64,000 bases of DNA. It comes from Struthio camelus. Its lineage: Eukaryota; Chordata; Aves; Struthioniformes; Struthionidae. The notes beneath the pieces were generated by a model. That model was given only the letters and a program-made list of their open reading frames with translations, did no database searches and was not told the origin of the DNA. Each line of letters opens with the position of its first letter. The stretch's first letter is position 1. The stretch covers positions 7,774,214 to 7,838,213 of the forward strand of contig NC_090964.1 of assembly GCF_040807025.1 (NCBI RefSeq), given 5' to 3'. Of the stretch, positions 12,887 through 27,100 are shown one piece after another. A program made the translations under genes and the position numbers.

Positions 12887-15800
12887 TGAGGATATCTGCA
12901 AGGAATCCCCTTCCTCAAGGGAAGAACGATGGTTTATGCAGTCCTGAAGCGGTACAAACTCTTGAGCTTCCAGGGAACCCTACTCCCAGACCTAAACTGG
13001 CTCCAAGTCAGTTTGTAATCTCACGCCCTGCACCCCTATAATCAGTAGCTTAAAAACCGACACATCAGGAATCGGGGTCTGGAAATGGGCATAACAGGAT
13101 CTTCTGTCCCACAACACCTTCAGTAGCTCTGAAGGCGCTCAGGTACCAAGGGATTAGGTGCCTTACAGGACCAAAGCTTGGCAGATTTCCCTCCCGGGCC
13201 CCCAGCCGTTTGCGCTGTCTGTTATCATTCCTGTCAGGCTAGTTCAGAGTGTCTCTGCCTTTACTCTTAGTGGATTAAGGGGTGGTTGAGCAGTTATTTT
13301 CTCCTGCTTTGTTGCTTCTAGATGAGCCTGCAGAGGGGAATGAATTACATCAGATAAATACATTAAACTGTCACTCTACGAATTAACTGGAAACCCCAGT
13401 TCCTCCAGGAAAACAGTACAAATGGCAAGAGATGGAAGAGCCACAGAAGGCATCTCTACTCTCATTCACATGCATGGATCAACATGGATATTATTTTTCT
13501 TCCCAGTAATTAATTTCACTGTATTATTAATTTTAATAACCAGCAATTTCTAATGAATACACTGGGCCTCATCAAAATCCTGGCACCTAGCTGTCACAGT
13601 TAAAGTAACTGTAATATTCTCTGATCTGCAGGCTAAGTCCTTCCATGTCCTTCAACTCAGATGCGAGTGCTGAGCCTCTGACGGCCAGGAGGAAAGCCAG
13701 GCGATTACAGGGTTGGCCTAGGACTCAGGGTCTCTGCCACAGATTCTCTCTTCGACTTTGAGGAAAACTCTCTTCATCTGCACCTCATCCAGGGAGAACA
13801 TCATTCCTCTACTGCACCAACTTATTTGGAGGTAAGCATGCTAGAGATACAGGGAGGATCAGTTATTTACATAACAGGATCCACATGGTACTTGCTGCTG
13901 ATGAAAATGAATGTTAGGAAATCCTGCTAGAAATACCTTCAAAAAAAGGGACCCAAGTCAAGTTCTAGGTGTTCATCTGGTTTAAGTCAGCATAGCTCAT
14001 TTGTCATATCAGGAGACAATGGCACTAATTCCGAATTTAATCCCAGGCTTACACAGTGACAGCCAGCATGAGCGTTTGTCATTTCCTCTGCACAATTTCA
14101 CTAATTAGAAGCCAAACAATGGATTGCTACATGTGCCATTAATCTTATCCTTTTCACATCACAAGTACATTATTATCAAATATAAAGAAACAGATATTTA
14201 TGACAGCATGAATACTTTAGTCACTGTGACTGAACAAAAGAAAATCCAAGAATTTTATTATTAAAGGCAAATATCTTTCAAATGAGAAGCAAAAAACTAC
14301 ATGAAAATATTGAAAATACGGCACCTCACCGTAGCTGTACTCTGTTTAGGTTAGGGATTATCTTTTGTTCTGAGTTGGTACAGCACTTAGCCCAGGGGGT
14401 CCTGGGACTTGCAGACACTACTACAACAGCAAGTAAGTTTCCCACTAAGTTACCTGTATCTTACTGCCAAAAGACAATAGTCACCATTACTTTAGCAAAA
14501 TATTCAAGGACAAGTCAGCAAATGTATCAATTAATTGTTTTCCTACATTTCACCAAATTCCTTAGAAGAACATATTTAGAGAACAATATCAAGACAGCAA
14601 GACCCAAATACTTTAAAAGGCCAAAGTTTTCAGGTCAGGGTTACGGAACTGATGTGACATTCTTCTCTAATCCTGTGAAGTGCAGAACTCCTACTGACAC
14701 CGAGACTTCCCAGTGTTTTAGTCAAGGCAAGATTTGCAGCAATGGGCGTTATTCTTTATAGCTCCTGCTGATGCCAGCAGAAGCAAGATTTCACAGTGTG
14801 CTTAAGCAAGGCAAGATTTGTGGTGAGAGGCATTATCTTTCATAAACAAGATGCTACGGCTGAAAAAAACAGAGATGCTTTTGGGCACTCAAACCCGCCT
14901 CTAGATCTGACTCAGAAGCTACAGATTTCAAGCTACTTTCAGGCCAAGAAAACTATCTCTAACTAAATTATACTAATCAAGTAGACAAACAGAGAAAAAG
15001 AGTGGTTGGTATTTGTGCCAGGCTTTTGCTTGTTAGCATAAGTTCATGTGACACTAATAAAGCTACTGGACTTCCAGGCTGAAACAACCTCATATTTGTT
15101 TGGCTCAGGGTATGGATGGATGAGGTTCCTGACCGCTTGTGCTTGTCCACGTAAGTACGGACTGAGATGCAGGCAGTTATTTACTTAGTCACTTCCTTGC
15201 TCTGACATGATCATGATTTATGAATGGTGTAAGTAGGTCCAACGTTATCACTTAGTAATTTTTTTTTAATGAAGATTTTTGGTCCGGGACTATGACCCAA
15301 TGAAATGGTGCAGAACAACAGGTGAATCTCAGGCTCTCTTGCTGTTGTAACCTTCATCCTCCCTTCTGAGTCTCCTCCTCTTTGTTTACTCAATTCTTCC
15401 TCGTAGTACGTTGCACTTAGATTCTAAGATCCTGCGAGCGGGGCCCTGTCAAGCCTTTGTTCAGACTGCCACACATAAATAGCCATTTGCACTTAGTGGG
15501 AGACTTACCTGACCCACGGCTCCCTCAGAACAGTGGAATCAAGACTAAATATATTTACATACATGTCAATTTTTGCCATTTGCTGCACAAAAATATCCTG
15601 TCTCTGAGATACAGGAAAATATGGTTCTGACTCAGAATTGATGCTATCTTTCCAGTCAAGATTAGAGTCAACGTTGTGCAATCCAGTTTAACTCATAGTA
15701 TCAGTTGCTATGCAAAAGCCAATGTTTCATACAGAGGTGTGGTCTTTCCAAGCATTGCAACAAATACAGACCACAGTTTGCTTGCTATTTACATCCAATA

Positions 15801-16990
15801 CTGTTGGAAAGTGCAGGCAATTTTTCAAACTTGATCCTAAAAGAAACTGATTATTCTTCATAAGATGCTGAGTGACCTTAAATCATGGTGAAATTAATGG
15901 GATCAAAAGGTTTTTAATGCCGGTGAAGAATCTGCCCCTAAAGACAAAAACCAGAAAAGGTGAAAGCAGTTAAACAAAAGAAGAAGAAGAAAAAAAGCTT
16001 TTTTCCCACAGGAAACTTCCATCAGTGTTGTATTTTCCCTAGGGTCATTTCTGTATCTGTCACTAAAAATTACTGCTGTCAGCCGTAATGCATCAGCAAA
16101 AACCAGAGGGCCGGGCTTTGGTGGTCTGAAAGGGGATGTGAACTGTGGTTGTTTTTAACCACCACCTCACCTTAGCTCCAGTGAACATATTTATTATGCA
16201 ATAAATCCAGTTTTGTCTGAAGCAGAAATGACGTTGGAAAGAAATATTCTCTGCGTTGTTTTCGTAAGTGGATGCCTGATGCCTAAACAAGGCTAACAGA
16301 GAGAGACGCTCCACTCGCATAAGGCTGAGCAGCTGCCAAACCTGAGGTGGGAGAGCTAAATCCAGTACCTGATAGGGGAGCAAATGTAGATGAATGTCAA
16401 AACTCTTCCAACCCCTGAAACAGCAAATTTGTCTTCCATCCTTGGCCTCAATTCGCCAGAGCCCCTAAACAGTTTCAGTGGTAAAAGAAACAAGCTTAAA
16501 ATAGATTTAGTCCGTTAAGCAAAGTAACCTCCTGGAAAATTACACTACCAATAAAAAGCCAGTGAAAAGGCCTACTGGGAACAGTTTTGCCCTACAGATA
16601 ACTTCTCCCTATTGATCTTAATGAATTCACTTGCAATTTTGACGTGTTTTTATTACAGTGACACTCAACGCCCTAGAAATCTTAGTGCGCTAGGTGCTGT
16701 TCCAAGAGATGGTCTTTGTCGCAGGGACCATGATGTAGTTCTTAAAAAGGCAATGACAGAGGCTGCTAATTATTCACTGTTTGCGCAGGGGATAAAAAAG
16801 GTTTATATGGAACTAACATGCAGGTAAATATAAGTATCATTAGCAGTAATTACAGTAACTGCCTCTATGATCCTTCTCTGCTATATTTGAGGCAGACTTC
16901 ATTTCATAACTACAGGTTTAGTCTGCTAAAAATCCTCTTTCACAACAGACAGCCCATTACAAGCCAGTGGCATCTGTCACCGTCTGCCAG
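12887..16990. other. Intergenic sequence with candidate regulatory blocks
   Basis: No gene recognised. Two homeodomain-motif-rich blocks stand out at 13490-13580 (clustered TAATTAATT and TATTATTAATTTTAATAA) and 14085-14280 (CTAATTAG, AACAATGG, CATTAATCTTATC). An L2-like tail is listed separately. Confidence 0.4.
14335..14425 (+). repeat. L2/MIR-like 3' tail relic
   Basis: Contains TTAGGGATTATCTTTTGTTC and GTACAGCACTTAGCCCAGGG, the common 3' end of L2/MIR-type retroposons in amniotes. Diverged. Confidence 0.5.
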
Positions 16991-16995
16991 CCAGT

Positions 16996-17059
16996 CGAGG
17001 TGTCTGCCTGCGCGGGGTGCTCTCCTTCGAGGTGTCTGCCTGCGCGGGGTGCTCTCCTT
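16996..17059. repeat. Exact 32-bp tandem duplication
   Basis: A 32-bp GC-rich unit starting CGAGGTGTCTGCCTGCGCGG occurs twice with no mismatch (16996-17027 and 17028-17059). Each copy has three CpGs. Confidence 0.95.
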
Positions 17060-17479
17060 CAGGCGGGGGCAAGGGGAAAGCTGCAGCACAGACCGGTGCT
17101 AGGTTCCTTCTCTCAAAGATGCTTACCAAGAGCTCTGCACGGAGAGGCTGAACACCTAAAACGCCTGGGTGGGCAAATGGTCCAAGGAAAGGGATGGTAG
17201 AAGGTGATGACACTCTACTTTTTACACAGACAGGACTCCATCTCGCTTCAAACTACCATTAGACAGGGGAGCAGAGAAGCTAGGAAGGGTATCTTCTGCC
17301 AAAATGGTTGTTGCTGGCTAAGGGCAGAATTACATGGGATGAAGAGGGTGTGGACTGAAGATAGGGAATGGGATATCTCGTGATGCAAGAAGCATCTCTG
17401 TATAATGGCACAGCCCAAACCACAGCTCGCAGGCTGCAGCAGTGTCCACCCAGGTGGAGGTTCACCTGCAGCCCCCTGC

Positions 17480-17800
17480 CAGAGCGAGAGCCGAGTGCCC
17501 AGGTCTCCCCACCGTGCGCAAAAGGAAGCCGGAAGACCCACGGCTGAACTGAATTTTAATCCTTGCTGAGCAAATGCAATGGAAAAAGCAGCCGGCTGAG
17601 CATGTGCTCAGGCTGAGCCCACGCAGGCGTGCAGGGCGGGTCTGTTTGTCTGCGCAGGGCCACAGAAACCAATAAACAGCAGCGGGGAGAGGAGCCCCCG
17701 CGGCCGTATCCTCCTCACACCCACGCTCCCATGAGGGCCTTCTCTCGGCCTAATGAAGTGAGGATTAATTAGAGGAGGTAATGGGCTTCTACCAACTGCA
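17480..17800. promoter_or_regulatory. CpG-rich patch, possible regulatory element or promoter
   Basis: Local GC and CpG content is much higher than the flanks: GTGCGC, GGGCGGG, CTGCGC and CCCCGCGGCCG within about 280 bp. An AACCAAT motif lies near 17670, and the patch ends in a GGATTAATTAGAGG homeodomain-like block. No exon could be attached to it on either strand. It may be a distal enhancer or an unannotated start site. Confidence 0.3.
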
Positions 17801-20800
17801 GTGTCAAACACTGCTTATTGCTGTTTGTTGATTCAGTGAGGCATTTTGCAATCCCTCACACTGCTTTGCAGTGACTACAGGAAACAGGTTAAAAAAAACC
17901 CACTTAGCTTTCCCAAATTCAAGGCGCCATGTGGACCCCTTAGAAATGATCGCCAGGGCTTGATGGTGCTGAGCAATACCAGCCGTGCAATTGGTACTCA
18001 AAATAATCCCATTCCTCTCCAGAAGATAACTCATCTATAACACACAGTTACATGGCTTGAGAAAAGGAGAAAAAGTCTCTCCGGAAACCTTAGAAGTTTT
18101 CATACTCTAAACAAATCCTACATGAGAAGGCTTTTTCAACACTAGCAGTGGTTAGTTCAGGCTGGCTGCCAATGACAAAATGACAGAAAGAAAAACAGCA
18201 AGCTGAAAGGGTAGAAAGCAATAAAAAAATTTGATTTTCTATTTTTGTTCAAAAACAGAGGGGAAATACGTAGAGGGAAATTGTCTTTGGCATTTATTTC
18301 TTTTAAATAAAAAGTTATTTTCCCATAAAATTTTCTTACTAAAGCTCCCTTTACACAACCAAGGAAAATACTGCTCTGAGGGGGTGCAGTGACTTGCCCC
18401 AGAACAGAGTGGGGAGTAAAACGTAAGGGTTTTTGCTGTGCAGTTTGACCCGTGAAGAATGCAGTACACCCAGAGCCTCACTTCTCTTTGCCCTTTGCCA
18501 TGTCCAGGCCTTTGTACTCATAAAAATAGTGTGTATAATGCTACTAGCCCTTAAGTACCGGACACTGCCCTCTTGGCAGCAATGCCTCAAGCTGTAAGGC
18601 GCCGGCAAGCCAGCCCTTGCTGCTCCCTTGCATTTGGCACAATTCTGCTTTGGGCTGGGCCATAAACCAGTGCAGAAGAAGGTCTTGAAAATTTTTCTCT
18701 GGCAGAAACCCTGAGCGAAGGACAAAGTTACTCTCCTGGGGTCGAAATAACTCTTATCTCCCCGGACAACTCACCTGGATGTTAGCAGTTACTCTCCTGT
18801 CATGTAACTCAGTCTGGAGAGTATGAACAAACATTAGCAGGTTTAAACTGCCACATTTCTGTATTTGGGCTCAAATACAGCTCAGGGCAGAGTTCCAATG
18901 TTGTCTTTGTTGGTACAAACCTGTCACAAAAAATAATTAAAACACTGAGTCCTGGTTTCTCCCCTTAGTTCCTTTCAAGACAGGTTAGAAATTCACCCAT
19001 TCATTGAAAATGTGGGGCCCCTTTAAAAACTCCCTCTGGATCATATTTGATCCAGCCCAGCAGGATAGTTGATGCATCAGATTTCATTTCAATTTTTTTA
19101 GGACGTGACATTTTTGTTGGCTCATGTAAGGGGAACGTATCCCATGCCTTTCTAAAGATCTTTGTGTGCATGGACACACCATGTAGCAGACGATGCCTTT
19201 TCCCTTCCCAAGAGAGAGATGCTGAGGAGGGTTTGCTATGAGGGGGAGACAAGGTTTCCTAAGCAGTGCCCATCACAAAGAGAGAGTAACGATTTTGGTA
19301 AGAGCAGCGGTTTTGGTCCATTTGCTTAAAGGTCCCGTGAGAACTATGTTCAAAACAACCGTAGGACGTGAGTAGCTGTGTCCTGTCCCTCAGGAATGTC
19401 TAGGAGAAGACTGGTTAGCAGGTTGGGCTCCTTTCCTTTTCCTCATTAGTCTCTGTCATTTTTCATACCTTCACTCCAAGCTGGGTGGTGCCAGGAAACA
19501 CACGTGGCTTAATGTACGCTGCTATGGCTTGGGGTCCAGGCAGCATGAGGCACTGACACAGCCGGTGGCAGCAGTGCCAGCAGGCTGGTTTGCAATTTCA
19601 CAGTACCTGAGTCAGCTGGGACACAGGCCGTTCCTAAAGGACAGGTCTAGGAAATCCATGCCTGCCATAAGGAACCAGGAAGAACTACTTCCAGCCATGA
19701 AGGACGCAACAACAGCTCCCCACGTGCCTTCAAACAGGCCGAGCAAGACTTGTGCTGAACTGTTGCTCCACTGTCTTCATTGGACATTGCCCGGAGAAAC
19801 TGTCCCTTTCCTTTCACAGTGAAAGAAGATTTGCTGCTTTGACACGTTTCCTAACGGTCACACCAACAGCCTCTTCTTCTCATTGCTTTCTTACTCTTCT
19901 CCAAAATAGATGAAGGCTATGAAAGCTCTTGGAGACCTAGGGGAGTCATTTTAGATTGATATTGCTGAAACTCCTAGAGCTTGTCTACATGGGAGAAATT
20001 CAGGGACATTAACCTGTGTTCATGAATGAAGATAACTTAAAAGAGGTCAGTAAACTGGCAGTGAACTCTCAGGTAGATCCTCCAGTTCAGAATCAGATAG
20101 CCTTGATTCAGTTCATCTGACCCCACTTTGAATTAAATTACAGTAAATCCAGTGAAGACCACTTTAATTCTAATTGAGACTAAAGGGGTTTAACTAGCTC
20201 ACTTCTGATTCACACTTTAAATTTTAAGACACTGCAAAGAAAAGCTTGAAAATATGATGCGAGTGTAACACTAAATGTTCTCAAACAGGAAGACAAAAGC
20301 AATCCAAAATAAGTATAGATTTTTAAAATCTCGTGGTTTTTCTGAGTTAATATATTAAAGTACAGAGATGTCAGCTGGCCCTGCCTCACTCACTACTGAT
20401 TCAGTGAACTGACTAGTGCGTAATGCACACATCATGTGCAGCAGTCAGGCAACAGAGGGGAAATCAGGACTCCAGACCCTGCTCTCCATCCTCCAGCTGA
20501 CTCATTGGGCCACTGCAGGAGCCTGTCACTGAGCAGAGGCCTCCCCTGCTGACCTGGCCACGCGGCATTGCACATTGCAAACAGCACAGGTCAAAGCAGA
20601 AGCAGAGCTGGGTACATGGGCTGAGAAACGGGAGAAGCCACAAATGGAGCTACATATTCACTAGATGAAAGTGAAGGGCTTGCAGGCCTTAGATAAAATG
20701 ACTCCATTAGGCCTACAAGCGGTTGTCTCTTCCAGATTTAAAGAGGCAGCTATGGAGGGGGTGTGCTAAGGAGAAGGGTCTCCAGTTAGAGTGAGCCAGA

Positions 20801-21044
20801 TCTGTGACGCACCAGTGGCAGCCAGGAAAGAGGACAGGAGTTTGGACCTTCTCAAGGAGGAAGGTGAGGAGCAGTCTGAGCTCAGAGCTGCCATGCTACG
20901 CCGTGTGTCTGCTGTCACCATCACTTTCACTCATTTATTAGACATGCCAGCAGAGATGAAAGCTATACCACATTGGTCATGGTACAGATCCTTACTCTTA
21001 AGAAACAAGTGGGAAAAGGGAAGACAAACTGTGCGCAGAAAGGA

Positions 21045-21145
21045 GGCACCCCTTGCTCAAAGTAACACAAGAGAGCCATGAGCAAAGCCCAGCTCAAATG
21101 ATCCCAAGGCTGATGCCCTATCCACTAGACTAGACTGCCTCATTC
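21045..21145 (-). repeat. MIR-like SINE relic
   Basis: Contains CTTGCTCAAAGTAACACAAG and GCCCTATCCACTAGACTAGA followed by CTGCCTC, the antisense MIR core and tRNA-derived head. Confidence 0.65.
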
Positions 21146-24100
21146 TCTGTAGATAGGATTAAAGGGATAAACAGCCTCATTGCTTCACTCTCAGTGCACT
21201 TCCTCTGTTTTGTCACAACCATACTAGGACTTCAGCGGACCAAAGTTAATGCCTATACTGGTTTTCCTCAAGTCTTGTTATGAAGTTTGCATGTTACCAC
21301 ACCTGCCTCATCTGGTAGTTAAATACAGCCTGCACCATCCCTGCAAAGAAAACTCTCTATAAGAAACATGTATATTCTTAATACAAACACATTCCTAGGA
21401 GCACAAAGGCTCCTGCTTAAGACAGTTCCTCATTGCTGGGTGCATGTGCCCAACTGCCGTTAGCACTAATGAGAACTAACAAGAGCCTGGGAAGATCCTG
21501 CCCTGGGTGGAGGTTCACCATTGTACTAGGTCTTCAGAAGAGTTTTTAGGGTGATTTTCAGGGATTAGGACCTCCCATTTCAAACCACTTACACTTGAAA
21601 TTTCCAGTTCAGCTGCTAATACAGCAACTTGTCAAATCACCTGAGAAAGTGAAAAAAGGTCACATTATTACCAAAGAACCAGAAACATATATGAGTCTCC
21701 CCTTGACGTTGGCAATGCTGGAGCTCCCAGTTAACTGTACTCTTAAGCAATTTTTTGTCTCTGACCTTTCCCAAATTGGTTTCTTACAACATCAAAACTG
21801 ACTGACTGACTTTCCTTCAACTTATCTGATAGAGTTAAAAGAAAACACCCTGGTGATGCCACTGCATCACAAAAGAGACTTTGATCATCTGGAACTGCCA
21901 ATGCACCTGAAGCGTGTTAAACATATATGTCTTGGCTGATTGCATCTGTCTGTTTCCATTAAATGTACCTGCGAGGGAGCCACCTGGTGAGAAGGGGCAA
22001 CATGAGGGAAAAATGACCTGAGATTTGCATTACTGGATACTCCCTGAGGCTTTTCACAGGAGGAACTCAAGAGCACTCTGTGTTTAGCCTCATGTCACCC
22101 AGCTAAAGTAGGCAAAGGCCAGGGGAAAGTGCATTGTTTTCTGGACAAGCTTTCTGTAGGAACTGACCTTCCCACTGTGGTTCTGAATGGAGAAACCTTC
22201 CAGCAATAAAAAACCTGCAAAAGTTTCCATGAGGTTTGGGTACTGTGACTCAACTCCTTGCAGAGCAGATGGTATCCATCCCTGCTGCTGATCCAGAGTG
22301 CAATGCTGCTGGACGCTGCTAGTGTCAGGGATTCAGCCCTGCATGAGTCTCCCTGTGTACAAAGATCTTCCCAGTAGTAAACAGCTCTAATACTGCTTGG
22401 CTCAAGTACCAGAGCACAGATTTTAGACTTAGCTTTCACAGATTCTGTTTAGGGAGGCAAGAAAGACAAAAGCTGGAGCAGGAGACACACTGCTGACAAA
22501 ATGCTACGACACTTCGATGCCCATGAGCTATGTGGGGAGATCTCAGAACTCTCCTTTTTGGTTTACAAAAAAAAAAAAAAAAGTAGTATCCCATTTCCAT
22601 TAGCCATGTGTATCCTGCTAATGGGTCAGACTCTTCCCAGTTCTCCTCCGGAGCATGAAACACCAAGGCCATCTCATCCCCTGCCCTCTGGGAACATGAA
22701 TCTGGCTTTGTAGGTTATCTGGAGTGCAGGGCGGGGAGGGAAGGAGCAGGGAGGAGGGATGATGGGATGCAGTGAGGATGATCCTCATTAATTTTGGAAG
22801 GAGTTATAAAAATTAAGCATTAAAGTCTATCCTAAATACAAGGATTCAGCTGATTGAGAACTCATCTGCTTCTATCTCTTGGGTAATCGTGAATACATTT
22901 CTGCTGTGTCACTTCAAAGGCTCAGCACAGCTGGGAGGGTTTTCATCAAAGCTTCTGCATGTCTGGGGGAGGTTTTCCCCCCCATGAATATACATCACTG
23001 GAGGCTCCTTCTCCCAACTTTTCCCATGCCTCTCTCTGATTGATCCTCATTTCATTCAGATGAGCTCTTCCTCTCTGGATGGCTAAAGGGCAAGAGACAG
23101 CTCCCTCCAAAGCTTTCCCACTCGCCTGGATGCCTCTCCGAAGATTTTCCTCCCATCGTAGCAGGGGAGGGAGGGAGCTGTTCAGACAAGAGATTGAGCC
23201 TTTAAATTAAATTCTTGTCATCTGAGGGCTGGGCCTGATAGTAGCGGGGGTGGGAAGAATATTCTCCCAGTATTGGGACTCTGGCCAGATCCTCATCTGG
23301 TGTAAATGTATGCCAGTGCACTGATCTCAGCAGTGGTGTCATCAAAACTACAAGTCTCATAACACTGCCATTCCCTGCCCCTCTCTGAAAGGCAGTGGGT
23401 TGCTGGATGAAACCAGCATCATCCGCAGAGCAGCAACACGCAGCCCGCGTCTGCTCTGCCGAGTACGTGAGCTCCACAGACAAGGAAAACTTGCTGAAAT
23501 TGCTCAATTCCCCCCTTTTTCAGGGGGAAGGGCGGGCCCAGTAGCTTGGTGGAATTTCAAACACTCAGCCACCCTCAGCCAGGTTGGGATTGCACAAGAT
23601 CCCAGACCCTAGGTGCACCTAGCATGTGTGAAGTACTGGTGGAAATCTGGGCCCCTCTCCTGATCTCAAATGGGAGCTCAGCCCTCCTGGAAATTCTAGG
23701 CCTGGGCCTCTTACTTACAGCACGTCTCCTGGCTGGTGGCCAGATCAGAGAAGTCTGAACCTCATCTTGGCTCTTCTACTCTCCACCCTCTAATTGCATA
23801 TCCCATAAGACCAAAATGACCCCAGGAATCAGCAGGTCAGGACACTGCTGAAGCAACTGGAAGTTGCTATTATATTTAGTATATAGTGCTATTATATATA
23901 GTATATTTCTATACTATTATACTGCTGATAAAGTTGGCCCATGTGAATGATGTGTTGCTGCGGCTGACTCTGTCTTTAAAATGTTACAAATCTTCTGTGC
24001 AATGACTCATGGAAAAAAGATTTCCTCAAGGATTATCAGTGTCTGCTTGTCCAGAGAGATTTTCCCCCATTCAGGTGATACCCGCAGCAGATGGGGACCT

Positions 24101-27100
24101 TCTCTGAGAGCGGGAGAGTAGTTTAGCCACTGCGGATCACCCTGCTCAAAGCTTCCTGAGCAGAGCCTGCCCTGGGTCCTTTACCACCTCCTTTACATCC
24201 TCACTTAGCTCAGAGCCCTGTCAACCTAACCCTTGAAACTTGGCAGGCAGGTCAATGAGTTCCCCAAGGACATATCACCTTCATGGGGACTCTTCCACCA
24301 CCATAATGTCTATTGGTACCTATAAATCCTGTCCTCCAGTCTCAGTCTCAGACTGCAATGGCCCCCCACAGCAACAGCCTCTCTGGACAGGTGTTCAAAG
24401 CCTGGGTCAGTTGTGCTGGTGCTGTGTGTGATTAGGACGCTCCCTCCTCCAGAGAGTGAGGGGATTTTCCCGCACCAGTCCCATGAATGGTTAATTGGAC
24501 CTTGAATGGTTTATCACTTCTTTCACTGGGGTGTGTGGCTGGATTTACTTTGACCCAAGCCCTTTTCTGAATTGCAAGTTGGCAACAATAAAAGGGAGAA
24601 GTCTTTAATTAGTTATCTGGTTAATTAACTTTTATGGCACCATATAGCTTTGGCATCCAAACACTGCAATGCAAAACATTGCAAACATGCAAACAAAGGC
24701 TACCCTCCCCATCAGGAAGTACAGCTGCTGCCACTAGTGGTTGCAGGGGAATAGCATCTCGCAGCCTTGGCCAGGGTGCGTGGAAATGCACCTCTAATTA
24801 TGCCGTGCTCTGTTGCACTCCCTGCACATCCACTTCTGCAGCTACCTCACCTGTCCTGATGGTATTCAAATTAACAATACCGGACATACATGGCTCCCCC
24901 ACGCTGCATTCCCCCTTCCCAGCCTGTGCACTAACTCTACCATTGGGTGAAACATACCCAACACACAATTTATTTCCTGCTCAAAACAGGCATGTAGATA
25001 TCCTTGGATCCCCCTGCCATGCAGGGCAGAGTTTCACAGCCAGGTCCAGCATACTGGTATCCTGCAGTCCTGAGCCCAGGAGTAAAAGCCCTGGAATCAG
25101 GAAGGGTGACATCATAGCACACAGTAAGGAAATGGTCTCGAAGATGGATAAGCTCTGAAGCCTGTGGGATGACCCCCAAGAGCACAGGTTGGCTTGCAGA
25201 CTACAACAGACAGGTTGTTAGAATTAAGTCTCTCTGTTGGAACATGCAGGGTCCCCACCACTTTTCCCACGCTGATCAGTGAGAGCTAGGGGTTTCGGGA
25301 GGCATGGTGCCCCCAGGAGGTTCCTGTGTTTCTATATCTGCAGCTTGTGGGCTAGCACATGTTTTACTCTGTGTGCACTGGAGTTTCGCCGTTACTGCAT
25401 GTCCAGGCAAGCTCTGTGACTGCTTTCAGCCTGAATGAAAAGGCACTGTAAAGGGGAAGGGACAGGCTGCAAGAAAAGTAAGAGAAGCAGCATAAAATGG
25501 GCTATAGACTCGAGTCCACTGGCTAAACAGCACCATCCCACACTTCTGCCCCACCGCTCAAGAAGGCACTGAGGGAAGAGATAGCTCTGTCTGATCTCAG
25601 GCTGAGATCCAAAGTAAGTCCACTTCGATGTAGATTTTAACCAAGATCAGTTTAACTGCTACATTCAATTTATTTGGGTCAGAATAGGATTCTGCTTGCT
25701 GCGAGGCCCAACTCAACCTAGTGAAGACAAGTGTGTACCTTGCCCCCCTCCTGTAACTGACCCACATAGGAGAGCGGGAACCACTGAACTGCCAGCTGAC
25801 AGAAGAGTTGCCTTTGCTCAAGAGGCACATTTTTGCCTTTAACGCTATGCAGCCAGCTGCCCAGGGAGAGAGTTTTTACAGGAGGATTTCAGTATAGCAG
25901 CACTGTGTGCATGCCACGGAGTTGCACCCAAAAAGCAGGTCACAGAGAAGGTAAAACTGAAGGGAGCTCAGAGCTGCAGCATGTGTAACCAACTTGCTAC
26001 AAAAGGGGGCAAGGCATCTCAACATCCCTTAGAGAGGCACACAGGAGACCCTTCTCCTCAGTCATTTGCCATGAACAAGTCAAGCTTTTTAGAGGGAATG
26101 ATTTCATTCCATGAGCACAAGGTCTGTGCCTTGCTCAGCAGGGACTTCTCTTTGCTGTGGAAAAAAAAATCTCTGCAGATTTGCCCTTGCTAAATGAAAA
26201 AGCAGCAAGGGATGTTGCAGGAAGGATGGGCCAGATCACTGATCTGGGGGAGATGAGGGAAAGGTTGTCCCCTCTCAGTACTGACATGCATCTCTCCAGC
26301 TCTCCCTGAACAAAAGGATGACCTAAACCTGGAAGGGACTGAGATGCCTGTGAAACTCCCCTTTTTCCCTATATTAGTACTGGCTCCAGTCTGAACCCCT
26401 GTATTATGCTGGGGTGGCCATGTAGTTGCGTAGCCCTCCTCCATCAGTGTCATACTGGCAGCCAGTCTGCTTGACTGCAACATTAACGGTAATGAGGCTT
26501 AGAAGGGAGGAGAGTCTTCTGGCCTGTGACTACATGCTCCTAGAGCAGGTCTGAAACAGCTGTGAAATGCCACACTCTCCTTCAGCAGCTCCTAAGGCCT
26601 TGTCTAACCACATTTGATACCTGCCAGGGTACGATGGTCTAACGAAACTATGACACAGGTACAAACCCTAACACAAAGGTTGGCCTACAAAGTCCACGTG
26701 TCCTTACAGGATTACTGTCTTCCCCTTACCATGCAGGAGCAGGCTATAAGTGTATATACCTTTCAGATTGTGACCCCATGAGGAGAAACTGTACCAGCTA
26801 TGGCTGCTGTGTACAGGCAAGGCCTTAGATTCCTTTAAAAACCCTGTCAGAGAAAACAAAGGTCAAGAAATGATTTATAGCCCTTGTATGGGGAACATTT
26901 TTATATTTTTGTTTTTGCTTTTGCTTTTCACTTTAAGTCTTTTCAGACTCAGTTTAAAAAAAAAAAAAAAACAAGCCCATTCTCTTCTTTTCCCCTTGGT
27001 GACAGGTTGCCCAGATGCCTGTCTGGGTCAAGGGGACACTGCTACATTTTATTTTATCATCTGGCATTGCTCAGCTCTGCAGATGTTTCAACCTTTTAAT

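Noticed and set aside
24634-25158. 174-codon open frame
   Set aside because: No ATG at its left end, no recognisable family, low-complexity Ser/Thr/Pro content typical of chance reading of non-coding DNA.
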